Shown here: piece by piece, positions 55,481 to 64,000 of the stretch
Numbering within the stretch: position 1 is the first letter of the stretch
How the letters are laid out: each line of letters starts with the position of its first letter
Assembly: GCA_964654285.1 (NCBI GenBank)
Contig: CAZZJC010000030.1
Span: 5,463-69,462, forward strand
From: BJHQ01 sp964654285
GTDB taxonomy: Bacteria > Planctomycetota > UBA11346
Direction: 5' to 3'
Length of the DNA stretch: 64,000 bases
The notes under the pieces: generated by a model
Database searches by the model: none
Seen by the model: the letters and a program-made list of their open reading frames with translations, nothing else
Told to the model about the DNA's origin: nothing
Made by a program: the position numbers and the translations under genes

Positions 55481-56593
55481 TCAAGGGCAGAGACTTTCTG
55501 CATTGGGGTGGTGCTCAAACGACTGCATGGGATCTGGTGGTGATGAGTCGACGCGAGTTCCCATGTACCTGCGTTCATAGGCTAGCCACATCCTGTCTGC
55601 TGAAAAACGTTTGATGTAAACCTCGCGTGCAGCATTGGCGGCTGTGGCATGGTTTTCAGGCGAGCTGCAGAGCGCAGCGATCGCGGTGGCCATGGCCCCG
55701 GCCTCATTGGCTACTGACTTGCCATGCAGACCGAACACCGCTTCGCGCACGCCGCCGACATCAGACGCGACTACCGGGATGCCGGCGGCCAATGCCTCCA
55801 GGATGGACATCGGCAGCCCTTCGTAATCGGATGGCAGGAGCATGACGTGGAAATTCCGCAAATACCGGCGAGCATCTGGAATCTGACCCAGGCAATGCAC
55901 GTGCGCAGGCAAACCCGTGATGGGCGTTCGATTGCCGATCCAGAAGAACTCGAACTGCGACGGCGGCATCAGGGATGCGGTCTGCACAAACAGATCGAAG
56001 CGTTTGGGCGCGTCAATCCGCGCCACAGTGATGATCCGCCATCGTGGTCGTGACTGGCTGACCAATGGAAAATCTGAGTAATCAGACTGATCTGATACCC
56101 CGTTGTGGATGGTTTCCGCCGCGGGAATCCCCTCAAGGAGCAGATTCTTCCGGTCGTAATCGCTGACGGGAACGGTGATGCCTCTGCGTCGACCCAACCA
56201 CCGTTCGATCGGCAGGAAACGCCGATGGGCAGTACGGATGGAATCGAAACCATGCACGGTGTAAATGATCCGGGTGCGGGTGAAGGCGAGCGCCACCCGA
56301 CCCCAGATGCCCGCCTTGGACGAGTGCAGGTGGACGACATCCGGGCGGAATCGGGAATGACATCTCAGGACTGCGGCAAGGGCTGCGACATCCCGGAGCG
56401 GGCACACGTTGCGTACAAACCACCTGGTGCGGAACTGCGTCACCTGCGGACAGAGCAGATCCCAAAGGCCAGGTTCATCGCGGGACATCACCGCGACCCG
56501 ATGCCCGGCTGCGGCAGCCCGGTTTGCCAATTCGATCACCACGCTTTGTGCGCCCCCGGGTTCGGCGAGCGTGATGACATGGAGGATCCTCAC
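55481..56593 (-). CDS. Glycosyltransferase family 4 protein (1)
   Basis: This 370-residue GT-B retaining glycosyltransferase has an N-terminal MRILHVITLAEPGGAQSVV with the glycine-rich acceptor loop and FRPDVVHLHSSKAGIWGRV. The C-terminal donor domain has RIITVARIDAPKRFDLFV and LLPSDYEGLPMSILEALAAGIPVVASDVGG, the EX7E region that holds the nucleotide sugar. It probably adds the second or a later sugar. The GTG start places the first strand at the N-terminus. Thirty-seven bases separate it from the AsnB gene upstream. Confidence 0.9.
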   Translation of the reverse strand: MRILHVITLAEPGGAQSVVIELANRAAAAGHRVAVMSRDEPGLWDLLCPQVTQFRTRWFVRNVCPLRDVAALAAVLRCHSRFRPDVVHLHSSKAGIWGRVALAFTRTRIIYTVHGFDSIRTAHRRFLPIERWLGRRRGITVPVSDYDRKNLLLEGIPAAETIHNGVSDQSDYSDFPLVSQSRPRWRIITVARIDAPKRFDLFVQTASLMPPSQFEFFWIGNRTPITGLPAHVHCLGQIPDARRYLRNFHVMLLPSDYEGLPMSILEALAAGIPVVASDVGGVREAVFGLHGKSVANEAGAMATAIAALCSSPENHATAANAAREVYIKRFSADRMWLAYERRYMGTRVDSSPPDPMQSFEHHPNAESLCP

Positions 56594-56630
56594 GGAAAAA
56601 GGCCTTCGACCCAGAAGATAAACCGGCGTT

Positions 56631-58526
56631 TCATCCCCCCCATCGTACCCGCCATTCCTGGAACATCAGGATGTCCCATAAACGATAGGACTCATCACGT
56701 TGACCTGTCAGGTGCCTATCCCACAGGCGGCGGACCGATTCCGGTCGGAAAATGCCTTCGTCGCGCAAATGATGCTCATCCAACAGGGATTCAGCCCAGT
56801 CTCGCAAGGGTCCGCGCAACCAGGACCCCAAGGGGATGCCGAACCCCATTTTCGGTCGATCCACCAGGTTGCGTGGCACGTGACGGTAGAGGACCTGCCG
56901 AAGCACCCATTTGCCCTGACCTTTGCATACGCGCAAGCGCATGGGCAACCGGGCGGCGAACTCGACGACGCGATGATCGAGCATGGGGACCCTGGTCTCC
57001 AGACTGGCCGACATGGCCGCTCGATCGACCTTAACCAGGATGTCATCGGGCAGATAATCCACCAGATCGCGCCATTGCATGCGGGCGACGAATTCCCGCA
57101 GCTGACATGACGGGAATGGTGCATGGCCGCCGGATTCGTGTGTAAGCAGGCCCCAGGGATCGCCGGAGTGGCTGATCATGCGCTGATAGAAGGCATCACC
57201 ATCGGGCATGTCCAGGAGTTCGGCAAGCCGCAGTGTCTTGTCGCCAAGGTGACGCCTTCCGGTGACAAGATCGACGCTCGGCCACCATATTGGCTTGGAA
57301 ATGCGGATCGATTTTGCCAACCCACGACGCATCATCAGCGGCATCCAGCCGAGCGTGTTCCACAGACGCTTTGTCCAGAAATATCGGGAATAACCAGCGA
57401 ATAATTCATCGCCACCGTCACCGGACAGGGCGACGGTGACGTGGTTGCGGGTGAGACGGGCCAGCAGGAGCGTTGGGATCTGGGAAGGATCCGCAAATGG
57501 TTCATCCCAGGCGTCAGCAAGGTGGGGAATGGTTGCGAGGGCGTCTGCCGGGGTCACGGTCAGGGTGGTATGATCCGTCCCCAGGTGTCGCGCCACAGCC
57601 GCAGCATGGGGCGATTCATCGTAACTGGTTTCAGCAAAGCCGATGCTGAACGTCCGAATGGGGCGTCGACTGTGCGCCTGCATCAGCGCGGCGATCGTGC
57701 TGCTATCGATCCCCCCTGACAAGAAGGCGCCGATCGGCACGTCGCTGATCATCTGACCGGCCACCGCCTGGTGCAACAGGCGTTCGAGCTCGTTTACCGC
57801 TTGGATGTCATCGCCAGGAAATGGGCTGGATTCGCCAGCGAGACCTGCGTCTGCAGCGCTCCAATAGGGGATTGGCACCTCGGATAACGGATCGTCGCCC
57901 GGGCGCAGGCGCAACCATGTACCTGGGGGCAGTTTGCGTGCCCCCCGCCAGATGCAATTCGCCCCTGGAACGTAACCGTGTCGTAGAAAGGCCGAAATTG
58001 CAATGGGATCAAAGGCATGGCAGCAGCCGGGCAGCAGGTGCAGGGACTTGAGTTCTGAGGCGAAGGCCAATCCGCCTTCCCAACCTCCCAGGTACAGCGG
58101 TTTTTCTCCAAGTCGGTCTCGGGCCAGCAATAGAACCCGTTCCTGGTCATCCCATACGGCAAAGGCGTACATCCCTACGAGTCGTGGCAGGGTTGCCGCC
58201 AGGCCCCAGGCGGCGATGGCTGCCAGCAGCGTTTCCGTGTCGCTGTGGCCACGCCAGGGACCAGCGAGTTCCCGGCGTAGGTCAAGATGGTTGTAGATCT
58301 CGCCATTGAACACCATGATCCAACGTCCGTCCGCGCTGGCCATGGGTTGTCGTCCCGCCGGAGACAAGTCGAGTATCGACAGCCGCCGATGAGCCATCGC
58401 CACGGGGCCATGGGACCAGACGTTACCATCGTCGGGACCGCGATGGCGGAGGCGATCCACCATGGTCATCACCATGGATGCATCTGCAGGTTTCGACCTG
58501 TTTAAAAGGCCGGCGATCCCGCACAT
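56631..58526 (-). CDS. Asparagine synthase (glutamine-hydrolysing) family amidotransferase
   Basis: This 631-residue protein has an N-terminal class II glutaminase with nucleophile Cys2 (MCGIAGLLN), RHRGPDDGN and FNGEIYNH. The C-terminal synthetase has the PP-loop SGGIDSSTIAALM, and SGDGGDELFAGYSRYF, ETRVPMLDHR and PKMGFGIPLG. All key residues are present. In surface-glycan loci such AsnB paralogues are thought to amidate sugar acids or amino acids on the glycan rather than make free asparagine. It overlaps no neighbour but lies 1 base from the next GT4 gene. No exosortase or PEP-CTERM gene, often paired with such amidotransferases, is visible here. Confidence 0.9.
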   Translation of the reverse strand: MCGIAGLLNRSKPADASMVMTMVDRLRHRGPDDGNVWSHGPVAMAHRRLSILDLSPAGRQPMASADGRWIMVFNGEIYNHLDLRRELAGPWRGHSDTETLLAAIAAWGLAATLPRLVGMYAFAVWDDQERVLLLARDRLGEKPLYLGGWEGGLAFASELKSLHLLPGCCHAFDPIAISAFLRHGYVPGANCIWRGARKLPPGTWLRLRPGDDPLSEVPIPYWSAADAGLAGESSPFPGDDIQAVNELERLLHQAVAGQMISDVPIGAFLSGGIDSSTIAALMQAHSRRPIRTFSIGFAETSYDESPHAAAVARHLGTDHTTLTVTPADALATIPHLADAWDEPFADPSQIPTLLLARLTRNHVTVALSGDGGDELFAGYSRYFWTKRLWNTLGWMPLMMRRGLAKSIRISKPIWWPSVDLVTGRRHLGDKTLRLAELLDMPDGDAFYQRMISHSGDPWGLLTHESGGHAPFPSCQLREFVARMQWRDLVDYLPDDILVKVDRAAMSASLETRVPMLDHRVVEFAARLPMRLRVCKGQGKWVLRQVLYRHVPRNLVDRPKMGFGIPLGSWLRGPLRDWAESLLDEHHLRDEGIFRPESVRRLWDRHLTGQRDESYRLWDILMFQEWRVRWGG

Positions 58527-58527
58527 G

Positions 58528-59682
58528 TTAACGGTTTTTCCAGGCGACCTGTCGCCAGACTGCATGGTATCGGCCTACCATCAGATCAAGCGAGAAGCGA
58601 TCCTGGATCCGCTGTCGGCACATGTCCTGTCGACTGGCCCAGGTTTCCATGTTCTGCCTGGCGAACAACGCCTGCTGAATCGCCTGCGCGAGGGCTACAG
58701 GATCCCCGGGTGGCACGACCCATCCGGTATCACCGACAATCAATCCTGCGTCCCCCACTTGGGTGGTGACGCAGGGCGTTCCGCAGGCCATGGCCTCTGC
58801 CAGGACGTTTGGGAACGCCTCACCGAACTTCGAAGATAAGACATGAAGATCGAGGGCATTCATGATCCTTGGGATATCGTCGCAATGTCCAAGGGATATT
58901 ACATGTTTCTCCAGACCATAATGTAAAATCAAATCACGCAATGCCCGATTGTCGCTGGTCATATCCTGACCGATCAACAGACAACGGAAGTCTCTGCCGA
59001 ACGAAATCAATCGGGCCAGGGCAAGGCAGAGGCTGGAGTGATCCTTTTGCGGATCCCAGCGTGCCACCATGCCGATCAATGGTACATCGGCTGAGATGTT
59101 GAGGGCGCTGCGCATCTGCGTGCGAGCATTAATATCTCGATTGAATTTTGAAAAATCGTAACCATTAGGAATGATGGTGAAGAGTTTGGATGGATAGCCA
59201 AGTTCCTGGTGCACCAGCGCGGCATTTTGTGAGCAACTGACGATACCATTGGGTACATATCTGGAAATGCTGGCAAGAATCTTGACTACCATGCGGGTTG
59301 ACCATGTTGTTTGAGACTGACTGAGATCCGAGTTACGAATACCCCACACGAGCGGTAATCGAAGAGTGCGAGCGGCCATTCCTCCAACCAAATCGGCATG
59401 ATACATCCAGGTCTGAACCACATCTGGTCGGAAACGGGATAGGGTCCGAAGCAATCGCTGATATGATGAGAACCTGAATTGACCCTTGGGCATATTCAGC
59501 GCAGTGACGCCGATTCCTGCCGCAATGAGGCGGGCACCGTAGGCATCCAATCCGCGCAGGGATATCACATGGTGGCATATGCCTGGCTGATTGGGAGCGG
59601 TGCATAACCGGTACAGCACCGTTTCAGCGCCGCCTGACAAGAGGCTAGTGGTAATATGGATGACGGATAAGGGGTTAGACAA
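58528..59682 (-). CDS. Glycosyltransferase family 4 protein (2)
   Basis: This 384-residue GT-B enzyme has SVIHITTSLLSGGAETVLYRL at the acceptor loop, FRPDVVQTWMYHADLVGGMAA, LIGMVARWDPQKDHSSLCLAL, and VLSSKFGEAFPNVLAEAMACGTPCV with the donor-binding glutamates. It resembles the group of enzymes that extend exopolysaccharide repeats. The start is a TTG (59682), since the first strand begins directly after it and no ATG or GTG is nearby. Base composition is already lower than in the first 50 kb. Confidence 0.88.
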   Translation of the reverse strand: MSNPLSVIHITTSLLSGGAETVLYRLCTAPNQPGICHHVISLRGLDAYGARLIAAGIGVTALNMPKGQFRFSSYQRLLRTLSRFRPDVVQTWMYHADLVGGMAARTLRLPLVWGIRNSDLSQSQTTWSTRMVVKILASISRYVPNGIVSCSQNAALVHQELGYPSKLFTIIPNGYDFSKFNRDINARTQMRSALNISADVPLIGMVARWDPQKDHSSLCLALARLISFGRDFRCLLIGQDMTSDNRALRDLILHYGLEKHVISLGHCDDIPRIMNALDLHVLSSKFGEAFPNVLAEAMACGTPCVTTQVGDAGLIVGDTGWVVPPGDPVALAQAIQQALFARQNMETWASRQDMCRQRIQDRFSLDLMVGRYHAVWRQVAWKNR

Positions 59683-59773
59683 TTGAATCTGGATCCGGAT
59701 GGAAAGCGGGTGAATTTAAGTCTACGGTCAGTTGAACAATGACATTGGTTCTATCCGTGACAGAGCGTTCACT

Positions 59774-61105
59774 CTATGTTTTTCTAATTGCGCTTATTGA
59801 ATGTGAATTTCGATTATCCCAGAGAAGAATTACGAATGCAATACTGAACATGAATGCACTGGACAGTGGAATTCCTATCAATCCGAATGCTGGCACCAAC
59901 ACGGTTAGCAGGGTGATTTTAATGATCAGATTGATTCCACAGAAGATGGCGTAGGTCGCATATCGACCTTGAGTGACTAGATCATTCACAAGAACAATGA
60001 ATGGGAGGTAGAAAGGCACGATCAACAGGTTAAATCTAAATAATCTTGCAACGTTTGCGGAATCACTTGCCGAGAACGCACCCCTCTGGAACAGTTCCCG
60101 AACCACCCAGGGCGCTAACATCCACCCCACCACAGTTGCAATTATTCCAGCAAGCAACGTAATCCAGACCCATCTTTTTACCATTTGTCCTCGATGTTGG
60201 TTATTGAATTCAGAAATACTACCGAATACAGGGAGAACTGCTCGACTAATTGCTGTTGCACCCAATCCCAAAACCAACCAAAGAATTCTGTTTGCATATC
60301 CGAGAGAGGCGATGGATCCTTCGGAAAGTCGAGCAGCAAAGAATTGATCGCTTAAAATACCGACACTAAGTAGCGTTTGGGCGGCCAGTAAAATTATGAA
60401 GCCATGCCGAAAAGAGGGCCAGAACGAAGCCGTGAAACTAACTTGCGGGACTTCAATTTTGCCAGTCCTAGCTAGCGGCAGTGCTAGCAGCACAGCCTGG
60501 ATTGCAAAGCCGCCAATAGTTCCCCACAACAGTACCTCACTTGCTGGAGCGAATATAAGAACCATGGCCAGAATAACTAGGGCTGGAATGCCCTCATAAA
60601 GAGTATTGCGATGTCCTCCGTGGGCCATGGTCCAGGTTGACCAAAGGGAGACCAGTAGCCCTATAGGAATTAATAAGGCGAAACCAGGAATGATTGCTAG
60701 TGCTGTATCATGGGCTTGTCCGGACAATCCAGCAGCACCACAATTGATGATAGTATGCACGCTCAGCCATGTAATAAAATAGCCAATTGCACCCAAGAGT
60801 AGGAAAAGTCCAAATAACTCTGCGCTAAATCGTTTCTTGTCTTGTGTCTCAATGGCATTGGCAGAAATTATGGGAACAAGGAAAAGAGTCAAAACATAGA
60901 AAAAAATTGCGATTGGGAATGATATGAGTTCAAAGACGAATAAGTAACCATCAACAACGCCGTTGGTCCCATAGCGCCATGCAATGGCCATCTCTTTGAG
61001 AGCGGAAACAGATTTTGTACACAGCACGAAAAATGATACTATAACTAAACTCGTTGCAATCCGACGATTATCGTTAACTGCCATTTGCCTGCGTTTTCGA
61101 AGCAT
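59774..61105 (-). CDS. MurJ/Wzx-like lipid-linked oligosaccharide flippase
   Basis: This 443-residue MOP-superfamily protein has 12 or more membrane helices. LFQRGAFSASDSANVARLF is close to the MviN/MurJ motif, and SALKEMAIAWRYGTNGVVDGYLF resembles its N-terminal part. Within a glycan locus it is more likely to flip the finished undecaprenyl-linked oligosaccharide (Wzx role) than lipid II. MurJ-type flippases for exopolysaccharides are known. AGAGG is 8 bases before the ATG at 61105. The gene is visibly AT-richer than the first 50 kb. Confidence 0.85.
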   Translation of the reverse strand: MLRKRRQMAVNDNRRIATSLVIVSFFVLCTKSVSALKEMAIAWRYGTNGVVDGYLFVFELISFPIAIFFYVLTLFLVPIISANAIETQDKKRFSAELFGLFLLLGAIGYFITWLSVHTIINCGAAGLSGQAHDTALAIIPGFALLIPIGLLVSLWSTWTMAHGGHRNTLYEGIPALVILAMVLIFAPASEVLLWGTIGGFAIQAVLLALPLARTGKIEVPQVSFTASFWPSFRHGFIILLAAQTLLSVGILSDQFFAARLSEGSIASLGYANRILWLVLGLGATAISRAVLPVFGSISEFNNQHRGQMVKRWVWITLLAGIIATVVGWMLAPWVVRELFQRGAFSASDSANVARLFRFNLLIVPFYLPFIVLVNDLVTQGRYATYAIFCGINLIIKITLLTVLVPAFGLIGIPLSSAFMFSIAFVILLWDNRNSHSISAIRKT

Positions 61106-61183
61106 CGATGGCCCTCTGGAATGTCTGTGTAATTTCCGAATAGTTCAAAATTTATAAGAAATAATCAGTCATATGAAGGTTAT

Positions 61184-61924
61184 CTACTTGATTGTCATTT
61201 CTTGCGTTTCACTACGCGTTATTTGAGTGCAATGAAATGCGATATTACAGCTAATGAACGAAGCTCCATACCAGCCAAGGACTGATCGAATGACAGACAG
61301 CAAGAAGCCGCGAAATCCACAACCGCTAAATTTGACAAATGCACGTGTGGTGATCAGGTTAATTTTAAAATCATGATTAATAAGTAGACTGGACAATGAT
61401 TGAATATTAAACGATTGATGATGTCCCCATCTGTGGAATTCCTTGTTGCAGGAAGGGCAATATACCATATTCAGTATAAGCTTCTCGTCGTTGGGCACGG
61501 TGCCCAAGAAATGACCCTTCGGCCTTAGCTTGGCATGAATCTGATTTATGGTCGTTTCCAGAGTGACGTCGTCAAGGTGCTCAAGGACTTCGGACATAAT
61601 GATGTAGTCAAAAGATGAGTCTGGAAATGGAATATTTTCGCAGGATCCCATCTTTGCGTTGATTTTATTTCCGAACCTAGTTCGAATATTGGCGATCGTT
61701 TCCCGAGATGGATCCAAGCAGGAAAGTCTGACGCCATTATTTATTAATTGCATTTCCAAAAAGGCGTCACCTACACCAATGGTGAGAGTTTTGGCGCCTC
61801 GTGGAATTCTTTTCGCCAACCAAGATAGGCGCGGATGGGAGCCCTGGAATAATTCAGGTGCGTTCTCCTTATTTTGAAAATGGTCCCACATGCGCGTCTG
61901 ATTGTTATCACTTTTGGCTTCCAT
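61184..61924 (-). CDS. SAM-dependent methyltransferase (class I), glycan locus
   Basis: This 246-residue protein has a Rossmann-type methyltransferase core: LTIGVGDAFLEMQLINNG stands for motif I in a somewhat degenerate form, then LSCLDPSRETI, FDYIIMSEVLEHLDDV and LRPKGHFLGTVPN. A YCPSCNKEFHRWGHH stretch (two cysteines, several histidines) may bind a metal. The C-terminal part has a hydrophobic stretch near GFLLSVIRSVLGWYG. It probably methylates a sugar or caps the glycan. AGGAAA is just before the ATG. The gene has low GC, and TTT, AAT and ATA codons are common. Confidence 0.85.
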   Translation of the reverse strand: MEAKSDNNQTRMWDHFQNKENAPELFQGSHPRLSWLAKRIPRGAKTLTIGVGDAFLEMQLINNGVRLSCLDPSRETIANIRTRFGNKINAKMGSCENIPFPDSSFDYIIMSEVLEHLDDVTLETTINQIHAKLRPKGHFLGTVPNDEKLILNMVYCPSCNKEFHRWGHHQSFNIQSLSSLLINHDFKINLITTRAFVKFSGCGFRGFLLSVIRSVLGWYGASFISCNIAFHCTQITRSETQEMTIK

Positions 61925-62056
61925 GGTGTTTCCTGTTTGTTTCTTGGGTCATTTGGACAAGTCCGGTCCAACAGGCCGGCTTTGTCCATGGCAATAATCA
62001 ACTAGATCAATTATTTGGAAATGCTGCATAGAGACTGACATATATCTATTCCCAGG

Positions 62057-62941
62057 TTATCGGGTTGTGGGGATTCGAGTTGGGTTTAAGAGTGATGTGT
62101 CTGGCCTGGAAAAAACATATTGATTACAACCGAGTTTCCCTCGACATGTTGACAATTCCTGCAGGATGAAACCACGGTCTCTGAAAAATCGGAAAATTAC
62201 CTCCGGCGTGGCCACTTCAAATGGCAGCCCCCCAACCCAGTCGACGACATCTCTCCATGGGGACATGCCCCTGAGACTTTTGCGAGAATAGTTCCGCCAG
62301 GACCAGAATGGTCGTCCGAGCAGAAAATCACGAATTAGCGGTGGTCCCCAAAGATGTAGGATCGCTGGCCAGAGAATAATCCAGCGCAATCCCTTAGGGA
62401 TCCGATTGTAAGCCTTTTTAACCAGCAGCCACAACTTGCTTGGTATTCCCTGGTCATTGTAGATTGAGATGAACAGTTTTCCCTCATTTTTCACCATCAT
62501 TGCCGCATTCCCCAGTGCCCGATTCATATCGCCAGTATGGTGTAGGACACCCCAGGAATAGACAATGTCGAAGGCGCCCAATGAATTGAGATAATTTTCA
62601 TCCAGGACCGAACCCAAATCGATTGTCCAATTTAAATCATTTCGCCAATATCTATCCTTCAATTCCTGTGTGCAAGCCACCGAAAGATGATCGTAATCAA
62701 AGGAATGCACCGTTGCCCCAAGATTCCTCGCTGCCAAACTGAATAACCCACTTCCTGAACCAATATCAAGAAAACTTTTTCCTTGTAAATCGTTGCATTG
62801 TAGCATGGATTGAAGGGACGCTGTGGCAAGTTTAATTCGTTCGTCATCAAGATCTTTTAGAAACTTCGTCCAGTTGGCACCGAAACCAAAGCGCTTACTT
62901 TGATTAATTTCAACTATACTGTCGTTTCGTGTTATTTTCAT
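62057..62941 (-). CDS. SAM-dependent methyltransferase (class I), first gene of the glycan locus
   Basis: This 294-residue methyltransferase has motif I FLDIGSGSGLFSLAARNLGA, VHSFDYDHLSVACTQ, FDIVYSWGVLHHTGDM and GKLFISIYNDQG. It has a ~110-residue C-terminal extension (PFWSWRNYSRKSLRGM, WVGGLPFEVATPEVIFRFF). This layout is common in planctomycete and cyanobacterial glycan clusters. It appears to be the first gene of the minus-strand locus. No ribosome site is clear before the ATG at 62941. Codon use is the most AT-rich of the window. Confidence 0.87.
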   Translation of the reverse strand: MKITRNDSIVEINQSKRFGFGANWTKFLKDLDDERIKLATASLQSMLQCNDLQGKSFLDIGSGSGLFSLAARNLGATVHSFDYDHLSVACTQELKDRYWRNDLNWTIDLGSVLDENYLNSLGAFDIVYSWGVLHHTGDMNRALGNAAMMVKNEGKLFISIYNDQGIPSKLWLLVKKAYNRIPKGLRWIILWPAILHLWGPPLIRDFLLGRPFWSWRNYSRKSLRGMSPWRDVVDWVGGLPFEVATPEVIFRFFRDRGFILQELSTCRGKLGCNQYVFSRPDTSLLNPTRIPTTR

Positions 62942-64000
62942 GGATGGACGTGTTTCGGGCGCGTTCCATTGAAATGGGGGGAAGTGGAGAGGAAAAGGAG
63001 CGGATCTGACATATTCATGGGTTTAACTCTAATTTATTGAAGGATATCCTGCCTACATTGCGATTGGTTTGATGCATATCTGTCGAATGTAGGTGGCCAT
63101 TAATTCGCAGAGTGGATACATGTTCCATTATGTGGTGTAAGACGTAAGTTGGGAAACTCGCGGTAATAGTGGTCTGGACTACTTTCATCGGCTAGCGTTG
63201 TCACGGAAATGCCACCCGGATGATGACGAGGGAGTCACTTGGCTTTTTCGGTGACTGACCAGTGGAGGAGGGGTTTTAGTTCGGGGGTAGTGGTCATCAT
63301 AGGCTCCGTGAAGTATACTCATCGCTCGAAGTTCGGAATCAACTGACTTAGAAAAATGGAACACTTTGACAAAACACTCTCCGCTTAAAATTGCGGTCGG
63401 AATTTCACTATGGTTATCAGTCACGATTGGGATAATTCCGATTTTAGGTTTTATTACTGATGCGGCGCAAAGTTTGATCGGGGCGGACTGGTGGCGCTCA
63501 TCACTCGTTTCACTCAGGGGGTTTCTGTGCTGGAGGTCAGGGCCAAGGTTGAATCCGGGGTGATTAAAAATGGATATTGGATCTATTGGTTTAGGGTTTT
63601 CCCCCACGCTCCGCGCTCGTCGCCTGGGGTGTCCACGCTCAGCAGCGTGAACTTAGACATTGACTATGATGTGGTCAACAGCGCGCCCCCGGATGGACGA
63701 ATGGTTTCTTGTCAACCCATGTTTGACTAATTGCACTAATTTTACGTTGTTCAATGACCATCTGTCTGCACTGGATCCTTGAACGGCCTATAGGGCTGTG
63801 TTCTGTCAGGAAAAAAGGCATCTGTACCGTCTCAAAACTCTGGGCTGGTCCACTGCGGCCGCTCGCATCCTGATCCGCCGGCTCGCCACGCGACCGGGAT
63901 TGCTGCTGCGGTGGCTGAATCGGATCAACGCAAAAATAGCGTGAATCATTGCTGTCCAACTATAAGTCCAGAAATGACAACTGCTTGCCGATCTGAGGCT
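62942..64000. other. About 1 kb without a convincing gene
   Basis: This AT-rich stretch must hold the promoter of the glycan locus, but I see no clear element. Short open frames occur: one on the plus strand near 63366-63563 has a hydrophobic run (LWLSVTIGIIPILGFITDAA), and a minus-strand one sits at 63185-63607. None has a good ribosome site or a familiar motif. From about 63830 to 63945 GC content rises again, and a plus-strand frame reads RRLATRPGLLLRWLNRINA before a stop, possibly the end of a decayed gene. A CACGCT-CAGC-AGCGTG hairpin lies near 63631-63650. Confidence 0.5.

Noticed and set aside
50734..63000. Exosortase / PEP-CTERM exopolysaccharide locus
   Set aside because: AsnB and the sugar transferase would fit, but no exosortase, PEP-CTERM protein or chain-length (Wzc/GumC) gene is present.
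63366..63563. Small membrane protein on the plus strand
   Set aside because: One hydrophobic run but a TTG start without ribosome site and no family; too weak to call.
63675..63959. Transposase remnant at the right edge
   Set aside because: A basic stretch before a stop looks like the end of a decayed gene, but no inverted repeats, target duplication or catalytic motif are visible.

Overview
The window looks like a chromosomal piece of a GC-rich, diderm bacterium, most likely from the Planctomycetes-Verrucomicrobia-Chlamydiae (PVC) group and probably a planctomycete. This is inferred from gene content, not a marker phylogeny. The pointers are several membrane-anchored Ser/Thr kinases of PknB type, an LptD-like outer-membrane protein, a squalene/phytoene synthase, a pilin whose body (LRAGVFPAQSQF, then DMDSNGRGEF) is of the type common in planctomycetes and lentisphaeres, Uma2 and PhyH/URO-D genes, and a class A RNase P RNA.

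Layout. 1-8.4 kb: kinases, a cysteine desulfurase, a hemerythrin, and truD overlapping fmt. 8.5-19 kb: hflX; a tight lptD-like / unknown / squalene synthase operon; a kinase-sensor-HAMP-cyclase-like fusion; and an nrnA-like phosphoesterase. 19-26.3 kb: hisH, a 998-residue glutamate dehydrogenase, radC, a secreted coiled-coil protein and rnpB with its terminator. 26.4-35.7 kb: a LAB_N protein, a divergent AraC / PhyH-URO-D catabolic-looking locus, two M24 peptidases, RidA, a Mip-like FKBP and ilvD. 35.8-48.7 kb: a GH13-GH133 glycogen debranching fusion, an Aer-like chemoreceptor, pilC and a sensor kinase, a CysQ/IMPase-like phosphatase, a lipoprotein and a two-subunit class I fumarase. 48.7-50.1 kb: Uma2, a cruciform repeat and an ORF-less group II intron. 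50.1-63 kb: one long minus-strand surface-glycan locus. The last kilobase shows no convincing gene.

The most interesting system is in the glycan locus. A type IV pilin gene is followed, with an ATGA overlap, by an O-antigen-ligase-family membrane protein, and a perfect 17-bp hairpin sits at their junction. Around them are the other parts of a lipid-linked glycan pathway: an initiating polyprenyl-phosphate sugar transferase, two GT4 glycosyltransferases, an AsnB-type amidotransferase, a MurJ/Wzx-like flippase and two methyltransferases. By analogy with pilA-tfpO and comP-pglL pairs, I propose a pilin O-glycosylation locus with the hairpin setting the pilin:ligase ratio. The upstream (3' on the plus strand) part of the locus is much more AT-rich than the rest, as expected for transferred DNA.

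A second genome-wide signal: at least ten genes that begin transcription units carry a TANNNT hexamer 5-9 bases before the start codon, three of them with a TTG-type -35 at 17-18 bases. This is the layout of leaderless transcription. Other genes have normal AGGAG-type ribosome sites. Palindromic dispersed repeats of several families lie between genes. Protein roles given here come from motifs read by eye; no database search was possible.
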